DNA from: Candidatus Martarchaeota archaeon
GTDB lineage: Archaea; Micrarchaeota; Micrarchaeia; Micrarchaeales; CABMGC01
DNA length: 31,507 nt
Assembly: GCA_023379075.1 (NCBI GenBank)
Contig: JAMCSO010000018.1
Span: 1 to 31,507, forward strand
Direction of reading: 5' to 3'
Below, piece by piece: positions 23,404 to 31,378 of this stretch. Positions within the stretch are counted from its first letter, which is position 1, and every line of letters starts with the position of its first letter. Made by a program: the position numbers and the translations under genes. Under the pieces are notes generated by a model, which was given only the letters and a program-made list of their open reading frames with translations, made no database searches and was not told the origin of the DNA.

Positions 23404-24115
23404 CCGTGACATTCTCTATCGCTTCGTGCGTCGGATCGGTGTTTCCTATAGCTATGTTGACTCCGGATGGCAATACTGGGAATGAAACCTCTCCGGAAGC
23501 ACCTATGCTCTTAGTGCTGCTGTATTGTATTCCATGCGAGCTCCAGGACACAGTGACATTCGCATATTGGCTATAACTTCCACTCACTTCTACTGTTAGA
23601 TAGCCTGCATAATCTACATTGATTACAGACAAGGATGTCAGTGACCCGGCAGGCTGTATCAACGTCTGGTTTTCTATGAGAATCTTGCTTCCGTTTAAGT
23701 TAAGATAGGAACTTAAGCTCAATACTTCGCTGCTCTTATTCACGAGTTCGTTCTGCAATTCCTGCATATAAATGGAATTTGATGTGGAAACATTTATCGA
23801 ATTGATTGCATTGCCAAGCGATGGGATCTGCACAGAGCCATTCTGTTTGAATGAGGCTATTACAGAATCTAGTTTCTGGCTCTCGCTTGTAAGGTTGCTG
23901 ATCTCTCCCTGGATAGATTCTGCTTCGGCCTCAAGCTGCTGAAGTTCGGTGTTTGATGTTATCGCATTCGCAGGCAATGCATTTGAAGAGAGAATGTTTG
24001 ATGATGTTAGCTGTGAGCCAGGAAGCTTGCCGTTTATTGAAGATATGAAAGAAGCAACAGAACCGTAATTATTCCCAAGGTATATGGCTATGATTGTGAC
24101 CATAACAAGAAACAA
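23387..24115 (-). CDS. Secreted or membrane-anchored coiled-coil protein
   Basis: A 242-residue protein of unknown function. A hydrophobic N-terminal helix (FLVMVTIIAIYLG, continuing upstream in frame as LLIIL) anchors it. A Ser/Asn-rich stalk and a coiled-coil (about residues 55-95, LQQLEAEAESIQGEISNL) follow, then a C-terminal beta-rich domain of about 100 residues with sequons (NVT, NLT, NKS). It is probably exposed at the cell surface. The start is uncertain: the first usable codon is TTG at 24115, while the open frame continues to a TAG near 24174 without ATG or GTG. A leaderless ATG nearby (about 24167) is in another frame. Confidence 0.7.
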   Translation of the reverse strand: MFLVMVTIIAIYLGNNYGSVASFISSINGKLPGSQLTSSNILSSNALPANAITSNTELQQLEAEAESIQGEISNLTSESQKLDSVIASFKQNGSVQIPSLGNAINSINVSTSNSIYMQELQNELVNKSSEVLSLSSYLNLNGSKILIENQTLIQPAGSLTSLSVINVDYAGYLTVEVSGSYSQYANVTVSWSSHGIQYSSTKSIGASGEVSFPVLPSGVNIAIGNTDPTHEAIENVTVTYHY

Positions 24116-24188
24116 GATTATCAGGAGCCCACCCTTGGGCGACTTATCCCCTTTCGTAGAATCACCATTGCCCTATTCCTGATACACA

Positions 24189-24878
24189 TCATATATTATT
24201 TAATCTTACCTTAAGCTCCTCTGCCCCCAGTCTTGTTGTGAGTAAGGGTATCCTCTCTATCTGCGATATCTTTATCGCAAGTTTATCAACACTGTCAATA
24301 TTCTGTATAACAACTATCTTCGGCTTTATCGGAGCTACTCTTATTACAACCATTGGAGATCTTCCTGTGCTTACCTGGTCGAATATAAATGCCCTCTCAT
24401 TTGTGGTTCCGAAGAGTCTAGGATACTCATTTGGAGATATTTCGAGTATCACCCTCAGGCTGTCTATTAGTGTATATCCAAAGAGCTTTATCGAGTCAAG
24501 CTGGTTTGGATTCGATATTATCTTTGCATCAAGCAGCCTTGCAAAATCTGTTCCGGAGATCGGCGCAGCGAAATCCTTGATAAAATAAAATGAACCTTCC
24601 TCAGATTCTTTGCTGAACTTTTCCAGATTTCTTATAACTTCGCCTCCTCTCTGGTTATCAATTGTAAACAAAGCAGTGATGAATCTCTTGATTATACCTA
24701 CGCCGGGGCTTGTCCTTCTGTTACCTTCATAATCACTTATCGTAGATGTCGATATTTTCAGATGCTTTGCGAGCTCTATCTGCGATATCCCAAAAAGCTC
24801 CCTCCACTTCTTCATTGTGCTTCCAGGGCTTTCAGATAATGTTATCTCTCCAGCTATCCTCTCTTGAAGCGTGTCCAT
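24189..24878 (-). CDS. HTH-type transcriptional regulator (archaeal COG1709-like)
   Basis: A 229-residue archaeal regulator. The start MDTLQERIAGEITLSESPG is the usual one of this family. An XRE-like helix-turn-helix follows at about 20-60: MKKWRELFGISQIELAKHL then ISTSTISDYEGNRR. The C-terminal part (about 90-229) is a ligand or dimer domain with VVIQNID and LTTRLGAEELKV. Family members bind DNA, and targets are unknown. The frame is open for 80 more codons upstream, but that part covers a TATA box at 24911-24920 and the antisense of a TnpB relic, so it is not coding. Confidence 0.87.
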   Translation of the reverse strand: MDTLQERIAGEITLSESPGSTMKKWRELFGISQIELAKHLKISTSTISDYEGNRRTSPGVGIIKRFITALFTIDNQRGGEVIRNLEKFSKESEEGSFYFIKDFAAPISGTDFARLLDAKIISNPNQLDSIKLFGYTLIDSLRVILEISPNEYPRLFGTTNERAFIFDQVSTGRSPMVVIRVAPIKPKIVVIQNIDSVDKLAIKISQIERIPLLTTRLGAEELKVRLNNI

Positions 24879-24929
24879 ACTTATAATATGTGAGGAAGGC
24901 TTATTAAGGCTTATAAATTCATAGCTGGA

Positions 24930-25275
24930 AAAACCCGCGAATTTTAACTCTTCTGGCGGGAAGTCCCCTTTCGCAAGAGAGGGGATGCGAAAATGTGCAG
25001 GATATGTCCCTGTCTGAAAGGAAACTCCACCGCTAAAAAGCGGAATGTCAAACGATAGAAATTCGGATGCAAGCATAAACATACTCAAAAGATCTGCCTC
25101 TGGACAAGGGAAAATCACGCCTCTGGAGATATTGCAATACCTTCAGCAATGAAGACTAATCCCGTTGAATGAGGAACTATGCGTGGTGTCTCACGATAAC
25201 CATTCTAAAACACCAAATGAAGCTAACGTGTTTCAGCCGTTGGAGATGCCACATACATTGACGAGCCTTTCCCTA
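24930..25275 (+). pseudogene. Degenerate C-terminal fragment of a TnpB-type gene
   Basis: Read on the plus strand, 25033-25092 gives LKSGMSNDRNSDASINILKR, which aligns with the CPKCGM-IDRD-NASINILKR zinc-finger tail of TnpB (IS605/IS607 family RNA-guided nucleases); both cysteines of that half are changed. Just upstream KCAGYVPV could be the other half, and downstream ..IPLNEEL..VFQPLEM resembles TnpB tails. Stops interrupt the frame at 25015 and near 25150. No TnpA or intact TnpB is present. The assignment is by eye and moderate in confidence. Confidence 0.5.
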
Positions 25276-25282
25276 TAATTAA

Positions 25283-26008
25283 TCATTCGAGCTTCCTGGT
25301 CTTTCTTTTACGGCTTCTGGCTCTTCTGTTTGGTGGCTTCCTTCTCTCTTTCTCTCCATAGCTTTGATAGATACTCTTTACCTTCTCCTCTTCGCCCTCC
25401 TTATCTTTTTTGTTCCTGCTAATCGCTCCCCAGACTAAGAGCCCCAAGGCTACAATAAGTATTATGGCTGGAATCAGGCTGTAGAATGCAATGTTATTAA
25501 GTGCAGGATTGTTTGTCAGCTGTGCGAGGCTCTCAGTGATTATTGATATCTGGCTAATCGTTACATTGATTGTTCCTAAATTCTCGAAAATAAGGTAGTA
25601 CTTGCCCGCAGGAAGGGTGTTTGAGGCATTGAGTCCATATAATATTCTGCTTCCATTTGATCCTGGTATTGTGCTGTTCTCTATTGCGAATATGACTCCC
25701 TTTCCTTTAAGTGCAGTTATATTGCTTAACAAGCTTTCATTCATGCTTATCCTAGTACTTAAAGCATTGAATGCCGACTCATTTATTAGGTATATGTTCA
25801 CTGGTGCGCTGGAATTGTATGTCATTGTCACCTGGCTAATGTTTGCCAAGGCTATATTATAATCTATTTCTGTGTGTGGATTCAGCCTAGCAGAATAAGT
25901 ATAAACATTTGGATTAAGGCTCCCTGAATTTGCTGGAGAGACCAGTATCGATGATACGAAGAATAAAACCAGGAGCACCAAACCTCCGAGAAGAATCCTC
26001 TTGTCCAT
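25283..26008 (-). CDS. Secreted protein with C-terminal membrane anchor and basic tail
   Basis: A 241-residue surface protein of unknown function. A signal peptide or N-terminal anchor (residues 8-24, GGLVLLVLFFVSSILVS) is followed by a domain of about 145 residues rich in Asn, Ser and Thr with many N-glycosylation sequons. A single helix (about 178-198, LIPAIILIVALGLLVWGAI) leads to a strongly basic cytoplasmic tail ending KRKTRKLE. The layout mirrors the giant surface protein (anchor plus basic tail), on a smaller scale. It diverges from the Cys-rich protein gene at 26115 with about 105 bp shared between them. Confidence 0.75.
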   Translation of the reverse strand: MDKRILLGGLVLLVLFFVSSILVSPANSGSLNPNVYTYSARLNPHTEIDYNIALANISQVTMTYNSSAPVNIYLINESAFNALSTRISMNESLLSNITALKGKGVIFAIENSTIPGSNGSRILYGLNASNTLPAGKYYLIFENLGTINVTISQISIITESLAQLTNNPALNNIAFYSLIPAIILIVALGLLVWGAISRNKKDKEGEEEKVKSIYQSYGEKERRKPPNRRARSRKRKTRKLE

Positions 26009-26114
26009 TGAAATCCCTTACTTTCTGGCTTTTCTAGTAATTAATATATATCAATTGCACTAATTATTAAACATTGTACTTTCTTATGAAGTGAAAGAAT
26101 CCAGGTAATTCCCA

Positions 26115-27179
26115 ATGAAGCAAAGAGAGAAGACAACCAAAGCAGCCTCGGATATCGAGAACAACATAAGATTGTATGCAATAGTGGCAGCATTCCTAGT
26201 ATTAATATCTATATCTGCATTCCTGATGATTCCCGGAGGTTCCCAGCTAAATAAATGCATCTCAATAGTCCTCAGTCAGGATAGGTATGCCTGCATGTCT
26301 TCATTGGCGCTCTCGACCAACAATGCATCGATATGTGGGCGCATTAATGGCTCTTACGGTGCGGCATGTTATCTGGATCTAGCTGAAACGTATGCGAATG
26401 TCACCCTATGCGGTCACCTATCTTCTTCAGATCGAGTTTCATGCGTCATGAATGTATCATATGCTAACCAGAACTATCATGAATGCGGCATGCTTTACGG
26501 GGAGAATGAAAGTGCATGCATGCAGAGGATAGCATTAAATACGTATGATCCAAGCATCTGCAATGAGATCCCAAACATGAGCGCAGCCACAGAATGCCTC
26601 ACTTCTCTCAGAATTGTGGATGCTCTGGTAAAAAACAATGCCTCTTACTGTTCATCGCTTCCTGCGAATAGCAATAGCTCATCCACTGCTTCAATATTCG
26701 CTGCGCTATCATCCCATAATCTCTCAAGAAGCATGAATATATATATGAATTATCTTCTGTCTACCGAGAATGGGACCATAACCCCTAAGGATTTCTGTTA
26801 TTACTCAATAGGGATCTCAGCGATGAATCAGAGTGATTGCCTTATGATATCGAACCAGAGCACTCAGGAATCATGCTCTTCTCAGGTAGTACAAATAAAC
26901 AACTCAACCTATGCCAATATGACTGCAATTAATTATACCAAGCTGATAAATTCATGCATCTCTGCTGGCTTGAACAGCACATGCAGTTCGATAGCATTGG
27001 CGCATGCTCTTGCAGATATGAATATGACTCAGTGTTCACAGCTTCCACACAACATGTCTAGTACATGTTACATGTCGATCGCAGAGCAGCTTAACAATGT
27101 GAGTGATTGCAGCTATATCAGGAATGCGTCTCTGAACTATCTCTGCGTGATGAGCGTAAACTACAATTCTTCCTCATAA
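26115..27179 (+). CDS. Membrane-anchored protein with repeated Cys pairs
   Basis: A 354-residue protein. After a short charged tail, residues 20-41 (LYAIVAAFLVLISISAFLMI) form one membrane helix and the rest should be outside. The outside part repeats a unit of about 20-35 residues of the form C..lA....n.s.C..i......aC, with about 20 cysteines at regular spacing, suggesting a chain of small disulfide-stapled helical hairpins. Sequons are abundant. I do not recognise a named family; such Cys-repeat surface proteins are seen in DPANN genomes. It lies 14 bp before the DHH nuclease gene and is probably co-transcribed with it. Confidence 0.75.
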   Translation: MKQREKTTKAASDIENNIRLYAIVAAFLVLISISAFLMIPGGSQLNKCISIVLSQDRYACMSSLALSTNNASICGRINGSYGAACYLDLAETYANVTLCGHLSSSDRVSCVMNVSYANQNYHECGMLYGENESACMQRIALNTYDPSICNEIPNMSAATECLTSLRIVDALVKNNASYCSSLPANSNSSSTASIFAALSSHNLSRSMNIYMNYLLSTENGTITPKDFCYYSIGISAMNQSDCLMISNQSTQESCSSQVVQINNSTYANMTAINYTKLINSCISAGLNSTCSSIALAHALADMNMTQCSQLPHNMSSTCYMSIAEQLNNVSDCSYIRNASLNYLCVMSVNYNSSS

Positions 27180-27193
27180 TCTGTTGATGCTTA

Positions 27194-28609
27194 ATGGAAT
27201 GTATAATATCGTGCATAAAGAACACTCCAACCGGAAAGTCCTACAGTGCCATCTGCTCTGATGGATCTTCGATATCCCTCATCGAGTGCAAGAGTTCTAG
27301 CGAGCTCTCTGTAGGAGAATGTGCAACTATTGGCGAAGATGGATACCTTCTTGCTGCAGATGCAGATAATTGCAATGCAACGAAGATTAGGATTACAGAA
27401 GAGGTAAATAATAGGATAAGACTCTCAATCAGAAAAGAAGCACATCAATCAAGATTCACAGAGCTTAATAAAACAACATCATTGATGTGGGATAAGTTGT
27501 CCAAGGCTGCTTCTCTCTTTCTCAGAAAGGTTCTCAACGGTGCGCCAATAATCATAAGGTTCCATAACGACATCGATGGGGCATGCACTGCGTATGCCGT
27601 CTATAAAGGAGTACTGGCTTTCTGCAATTCAGACTTTAGATCTGAGAAGCAGAATATGGTCTGGATAATGCACAGGGGCGTCTCTTATTCACCGGCCGAT
27701 GCATCATCAGATTTATTGATAGCGAACAATTACTCCTCAGCTGAGAAGCCATTGCTACTGATAATGGATTTTGGTACATCAGATGAGAGCAATAAGGGAA
27801 TACCTCTCGTTAAAGACGAATTCGATATAATATGGCTGGACCACCACCCAATAGAAGATGGGTTCATAGGGGAAGAGCTTGAGCATTATATTAACCCATG
27901 GCAATTCGGCATGGACTCCAATTACCCTGCGGGCTTCCTGGCATGCTCTTTTGTAAGAAGCTTCTCCAGTATAGAAACTGGCTATATCGAGAGAGCTTCT
28001 TTATATGGGGATTACAGCAAGTACTATCTTCCAGATGGAGAGAAGAATGATTTTGCCGAGATACTGGATCTTATAACAAGCGATACAAAACTCGCATCTT
28101 CCCAGCAGCTAGGTAATCTGACTCCAATGGAGATTGATGCCATATTAATGAACAAGGAGAAAAGAGAGGAGCTTGCAAATTATGCTGCAACCAGGCTATC
28201 TGAGGTATTGTACTCTGCAATGCGTTCCATAAAGAAGTACAGTGCTGGAACTTCAAGCATCTATGTGCTCGACTTTGAGAGGGTGAGGGATGAAGAATCC
28301 AGGTACCCCCTTCCTGGAAGATTCTCTTCAAAGCTTCTTGACAAGATAGGAGAGAGCGTCACAGACGCTATCCTGATAGTGCACTTTGGAAAATACATAT
28401 CAATAAGAGTAAGGGACGAGGTCGGTGACAGGCTTAGGATACTAGACATAATAAAGAATGCCAAGGAGCACGAGCTTGGTGTCGAGGCCGGCGGCGGCCA
28501 CAAGAATGCTGCGAGCATAAAAGTAGTAGATGAGGCTGTTAAGAAAGATGTGCTCAAATTTCTTATAGATTCAATCAGGCTTAAAGAATCTTCTTTCTTA
28601 TCTGAGTAG
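27194..28609 (+). CDS. RecJ-like DHH-family exonuclease
   Basis: A 471-residue DHH/DHHA1 phosphoesterase related to RecJ and archaeal GAN, which trim single-stranded DNA or RNA. Motif I is FHNDIDGACTAY (Asp126, Asp128), a further metal ligand is in LLIMDFGTSD, the DHH motif is IWLDHHP (216-218), and DHHA1 ends with EAGGGHKNAA (about 431-440). The first 90 residues look like a small beta domain, perhaps an OB-fold for nucleic acid. In other archaea GAN works with GINS at the replication fork; I cannot tell this from other DHH nucleases. Its last 12 nt overlap the convergent ankyrin gene. Confidence 0.85.
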   Translation: MECIISCIKNTPTGKSYSAICSDGSSISLIECKSSSELSVGECATIGEDGYLLAADADNCNATKIRITEEVNNRIRLSIRKEAHQSRFTELNKTTSLMWDKLSKAASLFLRKVLNGAPIIIRFHNDIDGACTAYAVYKGVLAFCNSDFRSEKQNMVWIMHRGVSYSPADASSDLLIANNYSSAEKPLLLIMDFGTSDESNKGIPLVKDEFDIIWLDHHPIEDGFIGEELEHYINPWQFGMDSNYPAGFLACSFVRSFSSIETGYIERASLYGDYSKYYLPDGEKNDFAEILDLITSDTKLASSQQLGNLTPMEIDAILMNKEKREELANYAATRLSEVLYSAMRSIKKYSAGTSSIYVLDFERVRDEESRYPLPGRFSSKLLDKIGESVTDAILIVHFGKYISIRVRDEVGDRLRILDIIKNAKEHELGVEAGGGHKNAASIKVVDEAVKKDVLKFLIDSIRLKESSFLSE

Positions 28610-29371
28610 TCTTGTTAGCGTCTCCTCCCTCTTCCTGCTTGCAATACCTTCATCTGCCATAGTAAATTCGGCCCCGTGTATTCTTAATATGCGTTCTATG
28701 TCTATCTGCGCATTTGATTTCGCCCTCATTATCTGCGTCCACCCTAGAGAATCTCTTTCATTGATATTTGCCCTTCCTGTACTAAGCGCCTTCTCAAGAA
28801 GCGCCTTGTCATCAAGGTCTACTGCGATCTCAATGCAGGGTGTTGCATCCGTTCTCTTGTCATCAAGCAGAATATCTGCGAACGAGGTCAAGCCTCTGAT
28901 CAAGGCGTGCTGCATAGCCACGAATCCATCAGAATCTTTTTTATTTGGATCTAATAAAGGATGATCCAGCAGCATGCTGAAGATGTCTATGAGACCTTGC
29001 GTCGTAGCCAGCGTCAGCACAGGATAGAAGCCATCCTTGACTCTGCTGAATGCGTTTGGGTCTATTCTAGGATCATGCAGGAGAGCTCCTGCACTATTTA
29101 CATACTCCAAGCTCCTATCTTTCTTAGAGCCTATCTTCGCTTCAAAGGAATTTATCGCCCTTCCTTCTATCACGTTCGCAAGGGGAACTTTCCCATACTC
29201 ATCTGGAGCATTGGGATTTATGCCTACTCTCAGCAATCTTCGCACATTTCTATAATCTCCTTCCCATGAAGCCCTGTTAAGCCTTATCTCAAGCCTTCGT
29301 ATTCTCTCTTCCCTGCCTTCGCGATATGCAATCGACATAGTAAGACCAACAAACAGAAGTATTATTTGCAT
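28598..29371 (-). CDS. Ankyrin-repeat protein
   Basis: A 257-residue protein with about five ankyrin-type repeats between residues 28 and 235. The clearest units are DYRNVRRLLRVGINPNAPDE, GLIDIFSMLLDHPLLDPNKK followed by DGFVAMQHALIRG, and the later ALLEKALSTGRANINERDSL. Ankyrin repeats bind other proteins; no catalytic domain is attached. The N-terminus (MQIILLFVGLTMSIAYREG) has a short hydrophobic stretch that could be a weak anchor; a second Met at 29338 would remove it. In host-associated microbes such proteins are often effectors, but nothing here shows secretion beyond that stretch. Confidence 0.8.
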   Translation of the reverse strand: MQIILLFVGLTMSIAYREGREERIRRLEIRLNRASWEGDYRNVRRLLRVGINPNAPDEYGKVPLANVIEGRAINSFEAKIGSKKDRSLEYVNSAGALLHDPRIDPNAFSRVKDGFYPVLTLATTQGLIDIFSMLLDHPLLDPNKKDSDGFVAMQHALIRGLTSFADILLDDKRTDATPCIEIAVDLDDKALLEKALSTGRANINERDSLGWTQIMRAKSNAQIDIERILRIHGAEFTMADEGIASRKREETLTRLLR

Positions 29372-29418
29372 CTCACTTTAAAAAGCTCCTTTGCAATAGC
29401 ATAAACCCTCTTAAAAAA

Positions 29419-30135
29419 TCAGCTTATGAAATCCTCTATTCTAGACTGTCTTACTATTCTAACCGTTCCCCAATATTCTCTTATATATTGGCTAATCTTG
29501 CTGTTCTTGAGATTATTCCTGATTGCATCTATTGTGTATTTGTCTGAGGGATAGCCAGATCCCAAGTCTATTCCTAATTTCTCTCTGATCTTCTCCATCT
29601 CCCTTTCTCGTGTAACTTTAGCTATTATGCTTGCAGTGGAGACTACTGGATACTTGGAGTCTGCCTTATGCTCAGATACGACCTTTATCATGCTCGGGGC
29701 TGTAGCCATCTGGCCTTTCTTTCCTTTCAACCCCGCCACCTTAAGTGATCTCTTTGACAACAAGCTTACCCTATGGCCAAATCTCTCCGGTTTTACGTCA
29801 GGCGAATCCAGATAGATCCTCTTTGGCTCGGTTTCAAGCTCGTCTATCAGCTTAGCGAAATGTAAGGCCTCAAGTTCATTTATCGAGATGTGGTTCTTCA
29901 TCGTCTCATTGATCTCCTTGTTGCTTATCGGATATGTCTTTATGTCCTCTGCCAATGAGCATATCTCATCATAAAGGAAGAACATCTTCTTCCTTGTAAG
30001 GAACTTTGAGTCCCTTACACCTATCTTTATCAGCTTGTTTGTCCTTCCTTCTTTGATGCTCACAACACTAACAACTAAGGGACCAATTACAGCTCCTCTA
30101 CCTGCCTCGTCGCCTCCAGCAATGATAATAAGAAT
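29419..30135 (-). CDS. rnhB: Ribonuclease HII, no canonical start codon
   Basis: RNase HII cuts RNA in RNA-DNA hybrids and removes single ribonucleotides. The catalytic motif GGDEAGRGAVIGPLVV, which holds the first Asp and Glu, is encoded at 30072-30119, upstream of the only usual start codon, a GTG at 30063. So translation must begin between 30135 and 30123, where the codons are ATT, CTT, ATT, ATC and ATT; an in-frame TAG lies just before. Other family features are VRDSKFL, IYLDSPD (Asp), STASIIAKVTRERE and GSGYPSDKYT. Length from 30135 is 238 residues, normal for archaea. It follows the PRC-barrel gene by 9 nt in the same frame. Confidence 0.85.
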   Translation of the reverse strand: MLIIIAGGDEAGRGAVIGPLVVSVVSIKEGRTNKLIKIGVRDSKFLTRKKMFFLYDEICSLAEDIKTYPISNKEINETMKNHISINELEALHFAKLIDELETEPKRIYLDSPDVKPERFGHRVSLLSKRSLKVAGLKGKKGQMATAPSMIKVVSEHKADSKYPVVSTASIIAKVTREREMEKIREKLGIDLGSGYPSDKYTIDAIRNNLKNSKISQYIREYWGTVRIVRQSRIEDFIS

Positions 30136-30144
30136 CTACCCTGG

Positions 30145-30396
30145 TCAGAGGTTCTTCCTATCCACAACTATGAAATCATTCACTGCCATTACGCTTGCGT
30201 ATGATACCTTTATCTTACCATCCTTGGCATCAAGTTTGTTGACGAAAGAACTATCCGTATTAGGTTCCACAAGCAGAGCATTTATCTTTCCACTCACTTC
30301 ATTTATCTCCGCATCCGTAAAGGTTCCTATTTCGAATCCATCATTCGTTACAACCTTCTTTCCTACGAGCTGCTCTGCGATTACATATTTTACCAT
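30145..30396 (-). CDS. PRC-barrel domain protein
   Basis: An 83-residue single-domain PRC-barrel protein, the small beta fold seen in RimM and photosynthetic reaction centre H subunits. Visible: IAEQLVGKKVVTNDGFEIG at the start, DAEINEVSGKINALLV, and VSYASVMAVNDFIVVDRK at the end. Archaeal stand-alone members are thought to act in RNA metabolism or as adaptors; the exact role is unknown. GGTGG five bases before the ATG at 30396 supports this start over a TTG at 30411. It is followed by RNase HII after TGA, two codons and TAG, and it diverges from the winged-helix gene. Confidence 0.87.
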   Translation of the reverse strand: MVKYVIAEQLVGKKVVTNDGFEIGTFTDAEINEVSGKINALLVEPNTDSSFVNKLDAKDGKIKVSYASVMAVNDFIVVDRKNL

Positions 30397-30411
30397 GCTT
30401 CCACCATCCAA

Positions 30412-30497
30412 TATACTGTTTTTGATAAGGCACTTACAATTTATATATTTATGGCTTCATGATAGTATATGAGTCTGCAACATAGAAAGGATTTTAA
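30412..30497. promoter_or_regulatory. Divergent promoter between PRC-barrel and winged-helix genes
   Basis: The 86-bp gap contains one long A/T block (ATTTATATATTTAT around 30440-30453), which can serve as TATA box for both directions. Confidence 0.4.
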
Positions 30498-30785
30498 ATG
30501 GATGATATCTCTGGAAGGTTTCTCTTCAAGGAAAAACAGCTTCGCTTGCTCTTGGCATTAAGGGACGAAAGCAAGGAGTGGTACATCTCAGATCTTGCTA
30601 AGAAGACTGATGTCACTTACATACACGCAACAAAATTCGTAAACAGATGCGAAGCTCTCGGGCTGCTCTCTGTGGAAAACCATGGCAGGATAAAGAAGCT
30701 CCTTCTCACAGAGAAAGGAAAGAATGTTGCAGAGAGCATATACAATATACTGAATAGCATAAATGCAGAAAAGAAGGAAGAGTGA
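30498..30785 (+). CDS. Winged-helix DNA-binding protein (MarR-like)
   Basis: A 95-residue single winged helix-turn-helix protein. The HTH is at about 28-55 (WYISDLAKKTDVTYIHATKF) and the wing follows (GLLSVENHGRIKKLLLTEKG). A C-terminal helix probably serves for dimer contact. It resembles small archaeal MarR-type regulators without a ligand domain. It is divergent from the PRC-barrel/rnhB pair and may control the shared promoter; this is inference. tRNA-Glu lies 43 bp downstream. Confidence 0.8.
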   Translation: MDDISGRFLFKEKQLRLLLALRDESKEWYISDLAKKTDVTYIHATKFVNRCEALGLLSVENHGRIKKLLLTEKGKNVAESIYNILNSINAEKKEE

Positions 30786-30828
30786 TGGTTTTTATTCTTT
30801 GAGAATAAATAACGGATATTTAATCAAT

Positions 30829-30903
30829 GCTCCGATTGTCTAGCTCGGTCAAGGACGCAGCCCTCTCACGGCTGAAGCCCGGGTTCAAATCCCGGCCGGA
30901 GCA
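30829..30903 (+). tRNA. tRNA-Glu(CUC)
   Basis: Acceptor GCTCCGA/CCGGAGC (last pair A-C mismatched), discriminator A, anticodon stem CAGCC/GGCTG with loop CTCTCAC (anticodon CTC at 30865-30867), T-stem CCGGG/CCCGG with loop TTCAAAT. No intron, CCA not encoded. GAGAATAAATAAC about 25 bp upstream is a likely TATA box. Confidence 0.93.
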
Positions 30904-30924
30904 TCCTACTTTAGAAGCTCACGA

Positions 30925-31017
30925 ATGGTAAATCTAATTGGGAAAGGATTCAAAAGGGTGCCAAAGGCAGGAAACAAAAGGGGCAAGGCTGTTACTATAG
31001 CCATGAGGACTCTCTAA
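30925..31017 (+). CDS. Possible 30-residue basic peptide
   Basis: A short ATG frame 21 bp after tRNA-Glu encodes a very basic peptide (MVNLIGKGFKRVPKAGNKRG then KAVTIAMRTL). It has no clear ribosome binding site or promoter of its own and no family that I know. It might be a real small protein, a remnant, or chance. Confidence 0.25.
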   Translation: MVNLIGKGFKRVPKAGNKRGKAVTIAMRTL

Positions 31018-31053
31018 AGGCTGTTCAGAGAACTTAAACGACCTCATATAATA

Positions 31054-31374
31054 TTATTTATCCTCTTCAAGTAATCTCATCAGTCTAGACTTGTTTTTCT
31101 CAACTATTGCCTTGAAGTCTTTCCCATAGCTTCTGTATATGCTATCAATAGAGACATTTCCAACGAAATCACCTCTAATTCCAAGCCTCTCATTTATTTC
31201 TTTTAATTTCTTTACTCTAATCTAAGATTTACCTCTTCCAATTTCTCCTTCAAGCATAAGTTCAACTCTACTAAAGTTATATTGTCCTGTATGCATGGCA
31301 TTTAGTTCTGTCAGACGTCTACGTACCTCTTTCTCATCTACATTTAAAATTGCTACTTCTAGTTCTTTACCCAT
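31054..31374 (-). pseudogene. Gene interrupted by an in-frame TAG
   Basis: A frame of 107 codons runs from the ATG at 31374 to TAA at 31054 with a single TAG at 31222-31224. The first 50 residues (MGKELEVAILNVDEKEVRRR then LTELNA) resemble the start of CYTH/CyaB-type triphosphate-binding proteins. The second half (IRVKKLKEINERLGIRGDF then VGNVSIDSIYRSYGKDF) keeps good coding character in the same frame, so the break is recent, is read through, or is a sequencing error. Residues after the stop do not clearly continue the CYTH fold. It may be co-transcribed with the partial frame upstream. Confidence 0.5.
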
Positions 31375-31378
31375 ATTC

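Noticed and set aside
24879..25118. 80-residue N-terminal extension of the HTH regulator
   Set aside because: It is open by chance: it covers the TATA box of the regulator and is antisense to the TnpB relic. The family starts at MDTLQERI.
29419..30063. RNase HII starting at the GTG at 30063
   Set aside because: This start would remove the catalytic DEAGRG motif, which is clearly encoded upstream in frame.
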